A DNA stretch of 64,000 nucleotides from Melampsora larici-populina 98AG31. Its lineage: Eukaryota; Basidiomycota; Pucciniomycetes; Pucciniales; Melampsoraceae. Shown piece by piece: positions 52,246-64,000 of the stretch. A program made the position numbers and the translations under genes. Each line of letters opens with the position of its first letter. The stretch's first letter is position 1. The notes beneath the pieces are model-generated. The model was not told the DNA's origin. It made no database searches and was given only the letters and a program-made list of their open reading frames with translations. The stretch covers positions 38,748 through 102,747 of the forward strand of contig NW_006768861.1 in the NCBI RefSeq assembly GCF_000204055.1. The letters are read 5' to 3'.

Positions 52246-53714
52246 CTTTTCAATAGATTTTTCTGATAGAACTAGTGAGATGGATTTATGAGATTATGGT
52301 TAAGAACTGGGAACGAGAAGTTGAGAATCAGAAATGATAGAAACCGGTTTTAATTAGTGCTTGAAATATCATAAGCCAACTGCAGGCAGATGATAGTCAT
52401 ACGTCATTCTTAGTCGATGACGTCAATCTAAGACCTTCTCCCTCTCTCCCTCTCGTGCCTAACAAACTCTCCACACCTCATCTCACAGACTCGATATGAG
52501 AGTGATGAAAGTTTGGCTGGTAAGTCATTGAGTACTTTTTGCATTTGAAAGGTGAACTTAAAGTCATATCGCCATTCTGACCGCATGTTCAAGTCCCTTT
52601 TCATAATAGTGGAGAATGCAGTTGTATCTGTTCTTGATATACAGATGTACCTCAGAGTCATGCCTTGCTTTCGGCTCAATCGAAGACAATCAGTCTTGGT
52701 GTGAAGGGCTCGTCACAGCCTGGTAAACTTGGTTTTTTACAGCGTTTCCAGCTTGTTTAGCTGGAATATCGACGGTTCTAAAACTATTTGTCACGCATGT
52801 ATCACTCAGTGCTACCTATTTGTCATATGACCGGATCTGGCTCTAGGTATCCAAAATCACAAATAATCATATCATTGTACCGTTACGCATATAGCTCTAG
52901 TGCACCTCTTCCCATATAGGATCTTCAATAAGAATTTATAAATTAATTATAGCAAGCAACCTTACTGAACTGATCACGAGGCGATTCTTATGGGAATTCT
53001 TCAAATTTTGAAAAACTCTAAGAAAGCCCTACCTGAGGACCACATATATACCCAAGCAAAAGTGGGAATTCTAGAATTTCACAGAGCATACAGGTCAAAA
53101 GACTTATAATTTTAAAACATCTTTGGTTAACTTGAACTGCCCTATTATGTAAATTTCTAGATATGTAGTCATCAATGACAAAAATACCATGACAAAAAGA
53201 CCTAGTTACTCTCTTACATTGTACGAGTTAGTAAAGGTATTCAAAAAGTAAACTCTAAAATGAACTTTTCAAAGAACCAGCCTCTAAGATTTTGGAATCC
53301 ATATCTCACAAGGTATCAGTGTCAACAGATTTCAAAGACTCCACAATTTTTTTTGACCTTGGACAAAGCTTTTGTTTGCATGATTGAACCTTTCAACTTA
53401 AATCCTAATATTACTAAAAAAACGATAATTAAGAACCAAGAATTTTGCTTTTTTTTTCTATATATTCAAGTATATATACATACATGCACAACAACAACAA
53501 AAACCCACACCACTAACTACAACACTCTTTCTTTTCAACTACAATCAAAAACTTTGTACTAAGAACGATACTCATAAATGAAAACAAACTTCACACTATA
53601 TATTTACTTATCATACAAACTTCCTTTCATAAGAATGCTGCTTCATACTTTTAAAGAAAAACCAATGCTTAAATCAATTTTCTTTTTCAAACTTTCAAAC
53701 CTATTTTTTTCTTT
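52246..53714. other. Intergenic region, no gene seen
   Basis: It holds the promoter of the minus-strand dehydrogenase at its left and the 3' flank of the acyl-CoA oxidase at its right. A-rich DNA and a CACAACAACAACAAAAACCC tract near 53,488 are seen. Frames at 52,428-52,679 and 53,260-53,562 have no family likeness or coding character. Confidence 0.45.
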
Positions 53715-56700
53715 TTATCTTTTCTTTTCCCATTCAGCTGTACCTTCAGTTTCAAGTTTTTGATCTTCAGTAAGACTTAAACTACCATCACCTTGATCAA
53801 CTTCACCTTCACCACTCAATCTTTCTTGTTGAATTTCTTCAATTTCTTCATCAATTGACATCGATGCTGCATCTTCCATTTCAAGTCTAAAATTGAATTC
53901 AATTCAAGATTCCCAAAAAAATCATCAGTTTTTCTTTTTCAATCCTTTTTGGTTTTTATCTTCAGTCTTGATTTTTTTCAAACTCACGGCTTTCTCGTTA
54001 ATAATGGTTTGATCAATCGATCGAAATATGGATGAACAGGTGGAAGTGGATTCGCAGCACGAACAGCATTAAAATATGCTGCATAAACATTTCCATCGTA
54101 TCTACCAAATGGACTATTAATAATATGATCACTATAATAAAACGAACTAGAAAAGAAAATCAAATTCCAAAATCAGCTAATCAACTTCTGACAAAAAAAT
54201 TCAAATTTTTATTCTGTATGATCTACTTACTCTACTAATGAAACAGCATAAGTTCTAACTTCTGCACATAATTGATTAATCTTTTCTGATATGATATCCA
54301 TTTGTTTAGCAGTATAAAATCCATACTTCAAAAAATAAGCTGCATTTTCTTCAATCCTGATAATTCCTCACAAATAAATCAATCAACACACTGAATCACA
54401 TTATATTAGGGAAAAAAACACTTACTGAAATGCTCCATAAAGTTGACAAATTGTTCTTAAAGTAGAAACAGTAGTCGAACCTGAAGGTTCTTCACTTTCA
54501 AGTGTTTCCAAAGCATCCAAAAACTGTCTATAAAGGTATCCCATCGTATGAATCTTTGCTGCACAAAACCTTTCATGTGAACATCCTTCCATTGCCACAT
54601 CTTTGTTGACGCCACTTTTTAATTTAGTATCATACACTTCTGCTGCTTTTTTCACTACATTGGCTGAAATTGTGGCCCATGCTGAATTCATGGTGTTTAA
54701 ATCAACACATTTTGTGTCAGAGGGACATTTGTTCGTTAAAACAGATTTATCATCCAAATAAGCTACTCCAGTTGAAACCTTCTTTCCTTTCTGAGCGTCT
54801 TGATATGCCGATATGAGTGATCGTCCTGCTTGGAGGGACAGAATAGTGTTATCTCCCTCCCAGGTGCCTGAATGTAAAGTCAAGAACACAGTCAGGATCC
54901 GTGCCCACCTTGAAAAGAACGGAAACGAATCTAGACTAACATTGAACAGCTTGATCAGCATACATCGAGGCCAGTCCAGCGTACGCGGAATATCCATGAC
55001 CACCAAGAGTTTGACGACATTTATCAATAGTATCAAGGCATTGCCAAGTCGAAAAGGCTTTAAGACCAGCCGATGATGCATGAGTTTCTTTCAGAGTCTC
55101 TAATACTCTTTCGGTTTGTTCTGTATCGGAGGAAGAATCAAATGACTCCAATTCTTCAGTAAGTTTCTCAAACATCTTCGTCATTCGCAGGGCAGTAAAT
55201 CCCTGATCAATCGTGGAAACAATGTAAGTGAAGGATCACGATTTCGGAACTAAACTATCAAGCACTAACCATCGCGATTGCCTGCGCCAAAAGTGGCATC
55301 AGACGTCTTTGATGAATAGGGTAATCCAAGAGCTGCGTTTCAAGCTCGTTATCACCAGTCTTGAACTGACGCCGGACAGCTCCATATCTAACTGCAATGG
55401 TCAATGCCTTCTTAGAGACATTGGCACCATCGGCCACCATAGCTGTTCTGCCCTGAAGTAATGCACCATAGCTATGAACACGTCGTACTTTTGTCAGTTA
55501 ATCAAATTACGTTGAATGCTGAGCACGAAATCGTACGTGAGCTGTGCCAAAGGTGGTTCATAGACCTGCCCATCTCGCGTCACTTGAGTATGCTTCATCA
55601 ACATATATGCACGCGGGATCCGCACGTATGTGAATTGAATATATCCATTATCTGTAAAAAAACGCAATCAAACCGTTCAATATGAATCGGGAGAACCGCT
55701 TGTATAAATAAATCGCCTCTTACCAATACCATCTCTTCCCATCTTCTTTCCTATATCACCAATGTTTACACCTGGTAATAATGCAAAATTACGAGGATCT
55801 CGTAAAGGGACAATGAATGTTTTAGTTCCGTAATCTTTGCCTTTTACGATCAAGCGAGCAAAAACGGAACAGTGAGTGGCCGTCTGTGCTGCACCACCAA
55901 TCCACCACTGTCATTGGATGAAAAAACTGTCAGTTGATCCTTCCGGGTTTTGAGCAGGATATGATAGATGTAACACACCTTTGTGGCCGAAAGACTAGGA
56001 GTATGAATCACAAACTCGTCAGTTTTTTCATCAAAAGTAGAAGTAGTCTCTAATCCAGCCACATTAGATCCCTGATCGAAAAAGAAACAATCGATCATTA
56101 GATCTCAAATCATCATTTTGAAAAAAAATCGATCCAAAACAAACACTCCACTAACATGATTCAATTCAGTCATTCCAAAACATCCTACTAATCCATTCAT
56201 ACCCAACACTCCTTTTTCCATCCAATAACTAAATTGATTAGAAGTAGCACCTGATCTGATCGCTCCAAGAAATAATCCATAATGGACTCCAAATCGAGTC
56301 CAAAAACTTGGATCTGCAATTCCAATCAATTCCATACTTTCAAGGCAATTGGTTCGATCAAAAATGAGTATGGTTCAATTGAATGATGAAAAATGACGAG
56401 TCAAAAAAAGTAGCTACCGTTTGGTAAAGATGTCTAATCTTTCAGTAGTTACATAATGAATCATATTAGCAAATTTCATCATCGTCCTTTCCCTAATCTA
56501 ACGAAAAAAGGACAATTCAGCATCAGAATCAGAATGAGTGATGATCTTTAAATAGACTAGAAGATCCATGAAATCCTTTGACTCACTTGATCTTTTGACA
56601 AATCATGTATATCATCAAGTCTAAAGCTAGGATCTCTTTCGATTTCAATCATCATGGTTCCTTTCAATTTTGCCCATTCTTCACCACCATGCATTGCACA

Positions 56701-56884
56701 TGTCATTCTGTTGTTTCACAAATCAAAACCATCGATCAGAACAAAAGTGATTTCCTCTTTCCATCAAATCTTTGAATTTAGATGAAACACATCCAAAGAC
56801 TTACCTCCATAGATCAAATGGACAATTTTCACGTTCCTTTGAGATAGTTTCCATTGTACTAGGTGTTTTTGATGCGTTCGACAT
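53715..56884 (-). CDS. Acyl-CoA oxidase, 738 aa, 13 exons
   Basis: It catalyses the first, FAD-dependent step of peroxisomal beta-oxidation (acyl-CoA to trans-2-enoyl-CoA, yielding H2O2). Exons (high to low): 56805-56884, 56587-56707, 56418-56497, 56156-56336, 55979-56071, 55724-55907, 55537-55651, 55270-55471, 54941-55202, 54426-54867, 54231-54356, 53988-54146, 53715-53886. All twelve introns are GT-AG and phase-consistent. The start is ATG 56882-56884. Landmarks: [20 protein letters not shown] (about 145-164), [60 protein letters not shown] and [15 protein letters not shown] with the likely catalytic Glu443. The C-terminal tail is acidic ([20 protein letters not shown]) and ends EWEKKR, not a PTS1 tripeptide. 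Fungal acyl-CoA oxidases often lack PTS1 and are imported through Pex5 by other contacts. Confidence 0.93.
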
Positions 56885-57859
56885 CTTGAGTGGTTTTTTG
56901 CGAAGTTGAAGTAGGATCTAGTAGGATTCAAGTCAAAATGGTCGATCTGATTTAGTTTTGACCTCCAGGCTCGGAGGGGTGTTCACGTGAAATACGATCT
57001 GAGACATACAGGCTTTGGCCGGTTATCCCAATACCCGACTACCGGTGCAGATACGGGTTTCCGTGTTTGTCAGGTCCGTACCGCGACGGACCTACTGACA
57101 CGGGTACGTCTCACACTTCCCTCCGAAAGGAGTTCTCCGACTGGCAACGTTTCTGAAAACGACTTCGAAAAGTCGAAAAAAGATAATCATACCCGAACCA
57201 TCAAGGATTTGGTTCGGAAGCAAATTGAAGAGGATCAAGGTTGAAGGAATTCATCATGAAACGCTTTCCATCTTTTAGAATTTGATTCGAATTTCGAATG
57301 CGTTAGAAGGGAAGAAATACGGTTCAGCAAATGAGTCTGACCGAGTCTGTACCTCGAGTTTATTCCTACTACCGAATTTGTATATCGATTGTTACTTCTA
57401 CCTCAGTACATATGAGATTGCTTTCAAAGTAATTTATCCAATTTATGAACTTTTGAATCTCCCAGTTTGTCGACTCGAAGTGCCTCATGACATTTATTGT
57501 CACTTGAGGCGTTCAAAGATTTTTTATCGAAGCTTTTGAGCTATCTCCTGCTTTACGGGCTCATGCAGTATCAATCAGGTCCAGCACAGGTTCGAGGACG
57601 GAGTGTATTAGTTAGCATGTTGACTGTGTGACAGAATGTTTGTTATACTCTGTTATACTCTGGAGACTCATAAGCGGCCACCATTCTAGTTCAACAACGA
57701 CATCAGAAATCATCTCATTTGTTCAACTCGGCATTTGTCCAGTAGCTACATCTTTGATTTATATTAGGAAGACAGATATTCTAGTGTTTCTAATACTCTA
57801 GCAGTATCTACCGATCCAAGTAGTTTACCAGTCTTGTTCTCTCTGAAATAAAATTGATC
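56885..57859. other. Promoter side of the acyl-CoA oxidase gene, no gene seen
   Basis: A GGTTATCCCAATACCCGACTACCGG segment and CGGACCTACTGACACGGG text suggest an old repeat near 57,020-57,100. Short plus-strand frames at 56,987-57,244 and 57,282-57,539 have no recognisable domain. Confidence 0.4.
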
Positions 57860-58660
57860 ATGTCATGATAATTGTCATTGAGACTGAGGGCTCTTGTAGG
57901 CCAACAGAAATCTTGCCTTGTGAAAAAATATCATGTTGTAGTAGTACACTTCACATTTCCGGCCAAAGTGTCACGGTTCTGCATTTATCATCAGGTCTCA
58001 AAACCAGGAGGCCTTACATGAGGATTCACTCAGCTGCAAATCAAGTGAACACATCTTCTAATCTTGAAATTATGAACTAGAAAGATTCGAAGTAAGATTC
58101 AAGAAGACTCAAAGAGAACATGAACCGTTTTACAGGTATCATAGGATTGCCATGTAGAACTTTCCCAAAAATCAATGATTTTGCTCAATCATTCACAAAC
58201 CCCCACAATGATAAGGAGACTGATTCCATAACATTGAGTAGGCAAGGAATTGCGCTTGCTTAATTATACATTGACCCATAAATCCTGAAATCGAGCTTGC
58301 AAAGAGATTGGATTTATATGTATAGACTTGACCAGATTTATAGGGAGGAAGTGCTCTCCTCAACTCGACGGCAACAAAACTATCCATAGTCAAATATCAT
58401 CTCATTTGAAAAGTCAACTTGAGAAGTGTGGCATCAGAGGAGAATACAATTTTAGCTCCAGTGACCGAACTTAGTTTACTTTCCACAAGGAAGACAAAGA
58501 AGCTCTCTTCTGTATCAGATATCACAGTATATGCTCAGTTGATATGTTTAGATTTTATTATCTCTAAAGATACTTGAATATGTTGTAATTGTCTCTGTGG
58601 GTTGAAGATCTTGTGCAACCATTGAAACCACATCTTGGTACAGAACGATGTTTCTCTCAA
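57860..58660 (-). pseudogene. Degraded tandem copy A of a small gene family
   Basis: A minus-strand segment encodes MDSFVAVELRRALPPYKSGQ near 58,330-58,387. Its DNA aligns with the 3' part of the 199-aa gene region (TTTGTTGCCGTCGAGTTGAGG versus TTTGTTCCATCGAATTAAGG). Text near 58,080-58,185 (AACATGAACMG..., GTAGAACTTTCCCAAAAAT) matches 58,800-58,860. No intact frame remains. Confidence 0.4.
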
Positions 58661-58682
58661 ATCCCGTAGCGAGTATAACTTA

Positions 58683-58740
58683 CATCGAGGTTCACTGAGG
58701 GTCTCACCTTTTTGGAAACCGGGTCAATTGGACACTTTTT
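58683..58740 (-). other. Conserved exon fragment, copy B
   Basis: The minus strand reads KKCPIDPVSKKVRPSVNLD followed by a GTAAGT donor. The same peptide with few changes (KMCPIDPVSKRMRASVNLH) occurs in copy C at about 61,095-61,160. Conservation of protein over DNA suggests it was once a coding exon of the family. I do not recognise the protein. Confidence 0.5.
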
Positions 58741-59034
58741 TTCGTTTGAAGTTACAAATTAGAAAGATTCATTATAAGATTGAGGTAGACTTGAAGATAA
58801 CATGAACAGACGCGACAAGTATCGTGATATCATCCTGTAAGACCTTTCCAAAAATTGTAGATTACCCCTGACCATAAACATACTACATTGATGAAGAGTA
58901 GAGTGATTTTATAAGATAAAGGAAAAAATATTTTAAGTTTTCCGAACAGCTACATCCACCCCGAGGTCCTGAAATCAAAAATGGAAAGACATCAGTACAC
59001 AACTCATAAAACTGAAAGGGAAGAAGCGCTCACC

Positions 59035-59744
59035 TTAATTCGATGGAACAAAGCCTATGAGGTTTTCATCTACATTCAACGCGCAAAATCGAGCTGTAAT
59101 TGAAATCGACCAAAATCAAACAAATCAGTGAATGATCAAAGGAAGAGAGAATGACATAGAGATAGATGAAGAGGAGGAGAAAGGGAAAGAGAAAGAGACA
59201 TACATGGTGAAGAGGTAGTGTCTGAGGAGTCAAATAGAACAAAGGGCCGCGATACTTCGACTTCAGAGGATTCGGAGACCTCGAATAATTGAATTGGGGG
59301 TACATATTCTCTAAGACGAGGTTCATAGATAGTACGAAGAAAGTCGGGGTCTTGTTCGGGAAAAGGTGGTGGTAGGTTGGTCATAGGAGGTTCAGTAGGA
59401 CGAGTAACATTGTTTAAGGGAGCCCCTAAACAAGCAATAGGTGGAGAGATGGCGGGATGAAATCTATGAAGAGGAATATCGAGATCTTGGTTACAAGAGC
59501 GACGATTCATCATCCAGGATAAGAGTTTGATGAATGAAGAGTAGAGAAAGTAGAGAATAGGAAAGGTGAAGATGGTAAAGATAATATCGAAGATGAAGAA
59601 GGTGAAAAAGTTGGTGACAGGACGAAGTTCAAGATGACCAAAGTTTAATAAGACCATATGAAGACAGACGGAAACTATAAGATATACTGGAAAAGCGCGA
59701 AGACTATCATGAAAGGAAATCTTGCTAAATTGGGGGAGAGGCAT
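59035..59744 (-). CDS. Small two-helix membrane protein, 199 aa, unknown function
   Basis: Exons 59204-59744 and 59035-59093 join in phase (GTATGT...ACAG). The start is ATG 59742-59744. Two hydrophobic segments lie at about residues 18-36 (FPVYLIVSVCLHMVLLNF) and 44-70 (NFFTFFIFDIIFTIFTFPIL...). After them a Pro-rich, acidic soluble part follows (PPMTNLPPPFPEQDPDFLR, LFEVSESSEVEVSRPFVLFD). The short second exon ends NVDENLIGFVPSN. The same DNA segment in copy A lacks this stop because of a 1-bp difference, so the original 3' end may have been longer, running through 58,970 to 58,683. Function is not known to me. Confidence 0.55.
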
Positions 59745-59939
59745 GTTTGGAATCAGATAAGTTGGTTAAGTGAGATTGGAAGTGAAAGGTGAATAAAAGT
59801 GAAAGGTGGATTGGAGGAATGGAAGTGGAAGTTGGTGGTATGGATGATAAAGTGAAATTTGGATGGCACTTAAAGATGAACGGTATTTGTACGGCTCAGA
59901 TACTGAGATCAGCTTCAGCGCGCGGCACGTGAGTCATCT

Positions 59940-60760
59940 TTTTTATTTGGATCATAAATCTTCTATACACGTGAAGAAAATACAGATGTAGTTTCGCTGA
60001 TTGGCGCGAGCTAAACAATTTATGTCAGATATGAAGGCAATGGGATCAAAATGTTGTAGTTGGCTTTGGAATATTGGTCGAAAGAACCTTTGTCGCGCTC
60101 CTGGAATTTGACAATCAAAGCTCACCATTAAACGTATCAACCTACTCAACACATCACGTCAACAAAGGGAGATATTTCCTGTGTCAATGTACGTATTCAA
60201 CATAGCAATCAATGATCATATAAAAAGTCTAATATCCTGCACTTCCAGGTACATGAGATCCCTTCCGGATCTGATTTTACCGTTGATACCTATATTTTGC
60301 TTGCGCTACTCCGCTCTTTGTATATCAAGAGTTTTTATACCCTTATATCGGAGGTTGACAGCGGATGTATGTCTCATACCAGAACAGATAACTACTTCAA
60401 TGACTTAGTATCTTCCGCGGTTCCTTCCTCAAATCACCCAACTTTCACAACACAAACACGACTTCTTGCATCTTTAGGACCATAAAGCTTATATGAATGT
60501 ACAAAAAATGCAGATATACCCTTGGTGATTGGCGCGAGCTCAACAACATACACCAAAAATGGGCTCAATTTACTTTAGTTGCTTTAGAATTTTCGGCTAC
60601 ACAAATGTTTGGTTCTTCTCTCGATTCGTCTAGTGAAAACCCGTCGCGATTGTATTGAAAGACTAATGATCTTATTTATATCACCACAATGAAGGGAGAT
60701 AATTCGATTTCAATGTACCTATCCAACTCGATGATCAAAAAGCAAAGAAAAGGTTTGAAT
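59940..60760. repeat. Two diverged tandem copies, about 520 bp apart
   Basis: TGATTGGCGCGAGCT occurs at about 59,999 and 60,520. Each is preceded by AAAATRCAGATRT text. Each is followed, at similar distance, by TTTRGAATWTTSG, a GTCGCG word, then GGGAGATAWTTC and TCAATGTACSTATYCAAC text. Identity is moderate, so the duplication is old. No intact frame is present. Confidence 0.6.
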
Positions 60761-61020
60761 GGACGCACATCTCAGTCCGTGAGCTCCCTATGTGTCTATT
60801 TGAGTGTTGATGTCTATGTTTTAATGGTTCCAATCGTCCTTCGTTTTGGAAGAATTCAAATTTCTTCATCTCGGAGGTTGGGAAACAATATTCTCTTATA
60901 CCTACAGCGATAATTACTTCAATGCCTGATATACTCCGGTCATTTCTCCCTCGAATTACCTAAATCTCACACGAACCCGAGAAGATTGGCTGATGTGTTC
61001 ATAACTTCCTCAATCACTAA
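60761..61020. other. No gene seen
   Basis: Diverged tail of the preceding duplication, then AT-rich DNA up to copy C. A plus-strand frame at 60,689-60,913 has no recognisable domain. Confidence 0.4.
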
Positions 61021-61401
61021 TCAAGACTGAAGGATATTGTAGAAGATTTTTTTTTTAAAATATGGATGATTATCTTGAATCTCAAAGCGGATGTCTTCCA
61101 CATGGAGATTCACTGAAGCTCTCATCCTTTTGGAAACTGGATCAATTGGGCACATTTTAGTTTCTAAAGTCTGCTTCATAACATTTTGGCAATCACTGAA
61201 ATCCACACACACCTTATAAGCTAACTGATTAAAGAAAGATTTGAAAATTAACCAAGAATGAAGTGGACTTTTTCTTAGGTATCCTGTCAGTGCCACTTGA
61301 TTATCCATCCCATTGATCCATTGGGTTTGTAGAGAGTTGTGATCACAAATGATTAAGTCCTGGTATATACAGAATATTTGTAACACATTGGACTCAGTCA
61401 T
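61021..61401 (-). pseudogene. Tandem copy C of the small gene family, partial
   Basis: An open minus-strand stretch of 126 codons contains KMCPIDPVSKRMRASVNLHV, matching copy B, plus WLIFKSFFNQLAYKVCVDFS upstream. Flanking DNA (TCAATTGGGCAC, TTTTGGAAACTGG) also matches copy B at 58,660-58,760. It lacks a clear start and upstream exons, so it may be a fragment. Confidence 0.4.
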
Positions 61402-62120
61402 GGAACGTGATGAAGTTTTCCAAAGATGATGATCTATTCTGTAGGATTCTGAAAAAAATATAAAGTTGGGGGAAAGGTGCTCATGCCTTGGTGAGACTCA
61501 GAGGCTTCTCTGCTACACGATCAGGTTCCTTTCTCTTGAGTCAAGTACGATATTGTTGCTTCTACTATCTCATCTATACAAACCATAACTCCAGTCCAAC
61601 AAGTGTTCTCAACGTGTGTTCATTCTGTATAACCTGCTACACATGGGTTCGATCTGGTCCGATAACTTTTGCCGTATTGGCTTTGATGGATTATATCAAT
61701 TGCTTAAAGGAGTCTCTTGGGTTGAAATTAGTGGACCAGGGCTTTGAGCAAGGTCTGAAGGAGTTATACAATAGAAGTGGATTTCAGGATGACACGTGTC
61801 TATGTATTTATTCAATTCTTGTTATTGCATAAGCCCGGAACCTTCAACACACCTATATCTTTTGACACATAATCAATTTACTCCGGCAGTCGTCTTCAAT
61901 TTTTTTCTAGAAAGACACTGCAAAGAAACGTAAAGCGATTGTTCTTTTTTGGGATGGGAAGGAGGGATGTGGTAAACCACAGATACTGACGACTGACTAC
62001 ACAATATATGTATATAAAATAGAAAAAAGTAGAGCTAGATTGAAATAACAAAAAAAAGCGAGATGGAGACCAAAAAAAAGAAGTAACTCCAGATTTTTTT
62101 TCTCAAGGACAAAAGATCGA
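61402..62120. other. No gene seen
   Basis: A plus-strand frame at 61,488-61,832 shows no domain. AT-rich 3' flank of the transketolase-like gene begins near 61,850. Confidence 0.4.
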
Positions 62121-64000
62121 TTAAGTAGCAAGTACTTTAACTTTACGAATAATACTTGCTGGATCTAAACCTTGATGAAAGATTTGAGCACTAAGTCCAC
62201 CACATCCTTCTTTGTCGGTTCCCATATAACCATATTTAGGTGTTAAACCTCTTTCTAATAACCAAGTTCCCATCTTACTACCTAATCCCGTCTTTTTATT
62301 TAAACTTTCAACTACTAAAACGAATTTTTGATGTCCATACTCATTCATGGCTTCTTCATCAATCACATTCAAGGTCGATTTGTTGACCAATCCAACATCA
62401 AATCCTTCAAGTCTAAGTCGATCTACTGCATCTAATGCTCGGTGAACGATTTCTCCAAAGCAAATCACTGTACCAAGTTTTCCTCGTCGGATAAACTAAA
62501 GAAAAGACCCCCGTTCGATTAGCTCCTCTCAACAACTTTAGATATTGGTTGAAAGCCGAAACTCACCTCATCTTTTCCTGGTACGAATTCATAATCATCA
62601 CCATAATAATGTTCTTGACTGTTCTCTTTCAAAATGAAAGGAACTTTGGATCGAGTTGAGAAAACAAATCGAAGACCAATGTCCCAAAACACTTTGGTCA
62701 CAATAGCCGTCATTTGATGCACATCGGCAGGGAAGTACATTCGAGTGGGGTAACCATCTTCCAGACCGTTGTCAGCGAAAAAGGTGTTTAGTCCAAAGTG
62801 ACCTATCGTATTCCACATCGTCCATAGCAAGTGATGATTAGCATGGATGCAACGGATGAAAAGACGTGCGAGGTATAACTTACATGTGTTGTCACACATT
62901 TCATCGACACCACTGTGAGAGAAATGGCAAAGGACATTGCACATGTTGAGTCTGAAACAAGAAGCATAGAATTACGAACCGATTAGCAAAGCTCTTATAC
63001 GTGCCCTGTATTTGAAGAGAAATATAAGGCTTACCTAGCCATAGTGATCTCGGAACAACACATTTCTAGGAAAGCAGAAAAGGTACTAAAGATACCAACT
63101 TTTCCTTTTTCGAAACCAAATCCAGCAGCAGCACAAAAGTTACCACGTTCCATGATACCAGAAGGAATAAAGATTTCAGGATGAGATTGATGAATGGCCT
63201 TAAGACCAGTTGAACCTTCGAGATCAGAGTCGATGCAAATCACTTTGGATTTAACGTCCTCTTTCGACATCTTGTCTAAGACCATGTTGACGGCTTTACC
63301 GAATTGGACACGACAGGCGTCCTTTTCTTTAGTACTACCGGTATATAGGTATGGCGAGGCAGATGGGGTCAATGACTGGAGGATCTTAGCCACGTTATCA
63401 CCGTATTCACGATCCTTGAGGTCTTCGAACGCAGAAGCAGATGAGTAATTAGCTATGAGACAAGTGCGATGGTCGAAAGAGGGAACCTACATTTGATGGC
63501 TTTGTCAACAGGTATGACGTCATGACCGTGCGAAGTGCCTTCAAGGCCTTCGATACCAGGGCACATCACACGTTTGGCGATCAGTGCAGCCGGTCCATCA
63601 TGTTGAATCACTGAACAAAGTCCACCCCAAAGGGAGTCCAAGTTTTCACCCTCAGCTCGGAAGATTTTTAAGCCGTGGCCTTCTAATGTCTTTCCAACTT
63701 CGTAACCCTTGAGATAGTCACTTGGGTGACCAGCAATTGTGACATCGTTATCGTCAATCAACAATTTGATGTTGAGTTTTTGAGCCACAGCGAGTCTGGC
63801 TGCTTCGGCGTCATTGCCCTCTTGTTGTGAACCATCTGAACCGAGACAGAACACGGTTTTGTGTCGGTTGGCGAGTGCGATACCGTTGACAAGAGGCCCT
63901 GGAAGTCCAAATCCAATGAAAGATACAATGAGTATACTCTTGCTTCGAAGAGTGGCGAATATGAAATCACTCACACATGTGGCCCAATCGACCACTACTG
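62121..64000 (-). CDS. Transketolase-like thiamine-diphosphate enzyme, 5' end beyond the window
   Basis: Transketolases move two-carbon units between sugar phosphates in the pentose phosphate pathway using ThDP and a divalent metal. Exons (high to low): 63975-64000 and on, 63491-63898, 63035-63452, 62884-62951, 62567-62802, 62121-62495; all junctions keep phase. Visible landmarks: SSGRLGHMWPLVNGIALAN, the ThDP/metal motif CLGSDGSQQEGNDAEAARLA...LLIDDNDVTIAGHPSDYLKG, the middle pyrimidine-domain text VICIDSDLEGSTGLKAIHQS and IMERGNFCAAAGFGFEKGKV (Glu of the ERN motif), and a C-terminal domain ending DPASIIRKVKVLAT with TAA 62121-62123. The N-terminal part lies off the right edge. The GHMWP...NG and GSDGSQ forms point to the divergent fungal transketolase-like group and not the classic TKL1 type, so the exact reaction is uncertain. 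Confidence 0.88.

Noticed and set aside
52428..52679. Minus-strand frame upstream of the dehydrogenase
   Set aside because: It has no domain and no splice join to the dehydrogenase start, which has its own ATG and a fitting length.
53260..53763. Plus-strand frames near the acyl-CoA oxidase end
   Set aside because: They overlap the antisense of its last exon or AT-rich spacer and have no family likeness.

Overview
This window looks like fungal nuclear DNA. The best fit is a basidiomycete, probably a rust fungus (Pucciniales). The reasons are: many short GT-AG introns with GTAAGT-type donors in ordinary metabolic genes; a KDZ transposase with its CxC1-type N-terminus; a divergent Tet-like 2OG-Fe(II) oxygenase; several BED/hAT transposases; a FAR1-like/OTU gene; and a Tad-like LINE. 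The taxonomic call is an inference, because no rRNA, tRNA or single-copy marker was recognised.

The window has two compartments. Bases 1-46,300 are almost entirely mobile and repetitive. From the left: an apparently complete KDZ transposase gene (minus, 150-2718); 182-, 180- and 143-bp tandem repeats; a possibly spliced leader; an intact Tet-like dioxygenase gene (plus, 6554-8057); two more repeat arrays; a FAR1/OTU gene with tandemly duplicated exon-intron units (9422-12852, minus); a fragment of a KDZ-associated protein (13283-13783); an unknown gene (14150-15037); a damaged cysteine-cluster gene (15425-17683); a 490-bp MITE-like element and a small foldback; hAT-1 with 8-bp target duplications and a dead transposase (19745-24091); a dead ORF; two nested MITE-like elements (26177-27270); several foldbacks; a complete PIF/Harbinger element with TAA duplications and two intact genes (30005-33638); and a 10.2-kb hAT-3 (35594-45784). 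hAT-3 carries a second hAT inside it and a LINE inserted into its terminal inverted repeat.

From about 47,600 rightwards the DNA is gene-like, with clean spliced genes: a PAS-kinase-like Ser/Thr kinase (plus), a zinc alcohol/formaldehyde dehydrogenase (minus), a 738-aa peroxisomal-type acyl-CoA oxidase (minus), a small two-helix membrane protein (minus) lying among decayed tandem copies, and the 3' part of a transketolase-like gene running off the right edge (minus).

The most interesting unit is the divergent pair KDZ transposase - tandem repeats - Tet-like dioxygenase. It matches the known link between KDZ transposons and TET/JBP base-modification enzymes in basidiomycetes, and both genes look open here. 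The second is the nested stack of hAT, hAT and LINE, whose insertion order can be read from the sequence. Splice junctions below were inferred by eye from GT-AG sites, reading-frame phase and family similarity.
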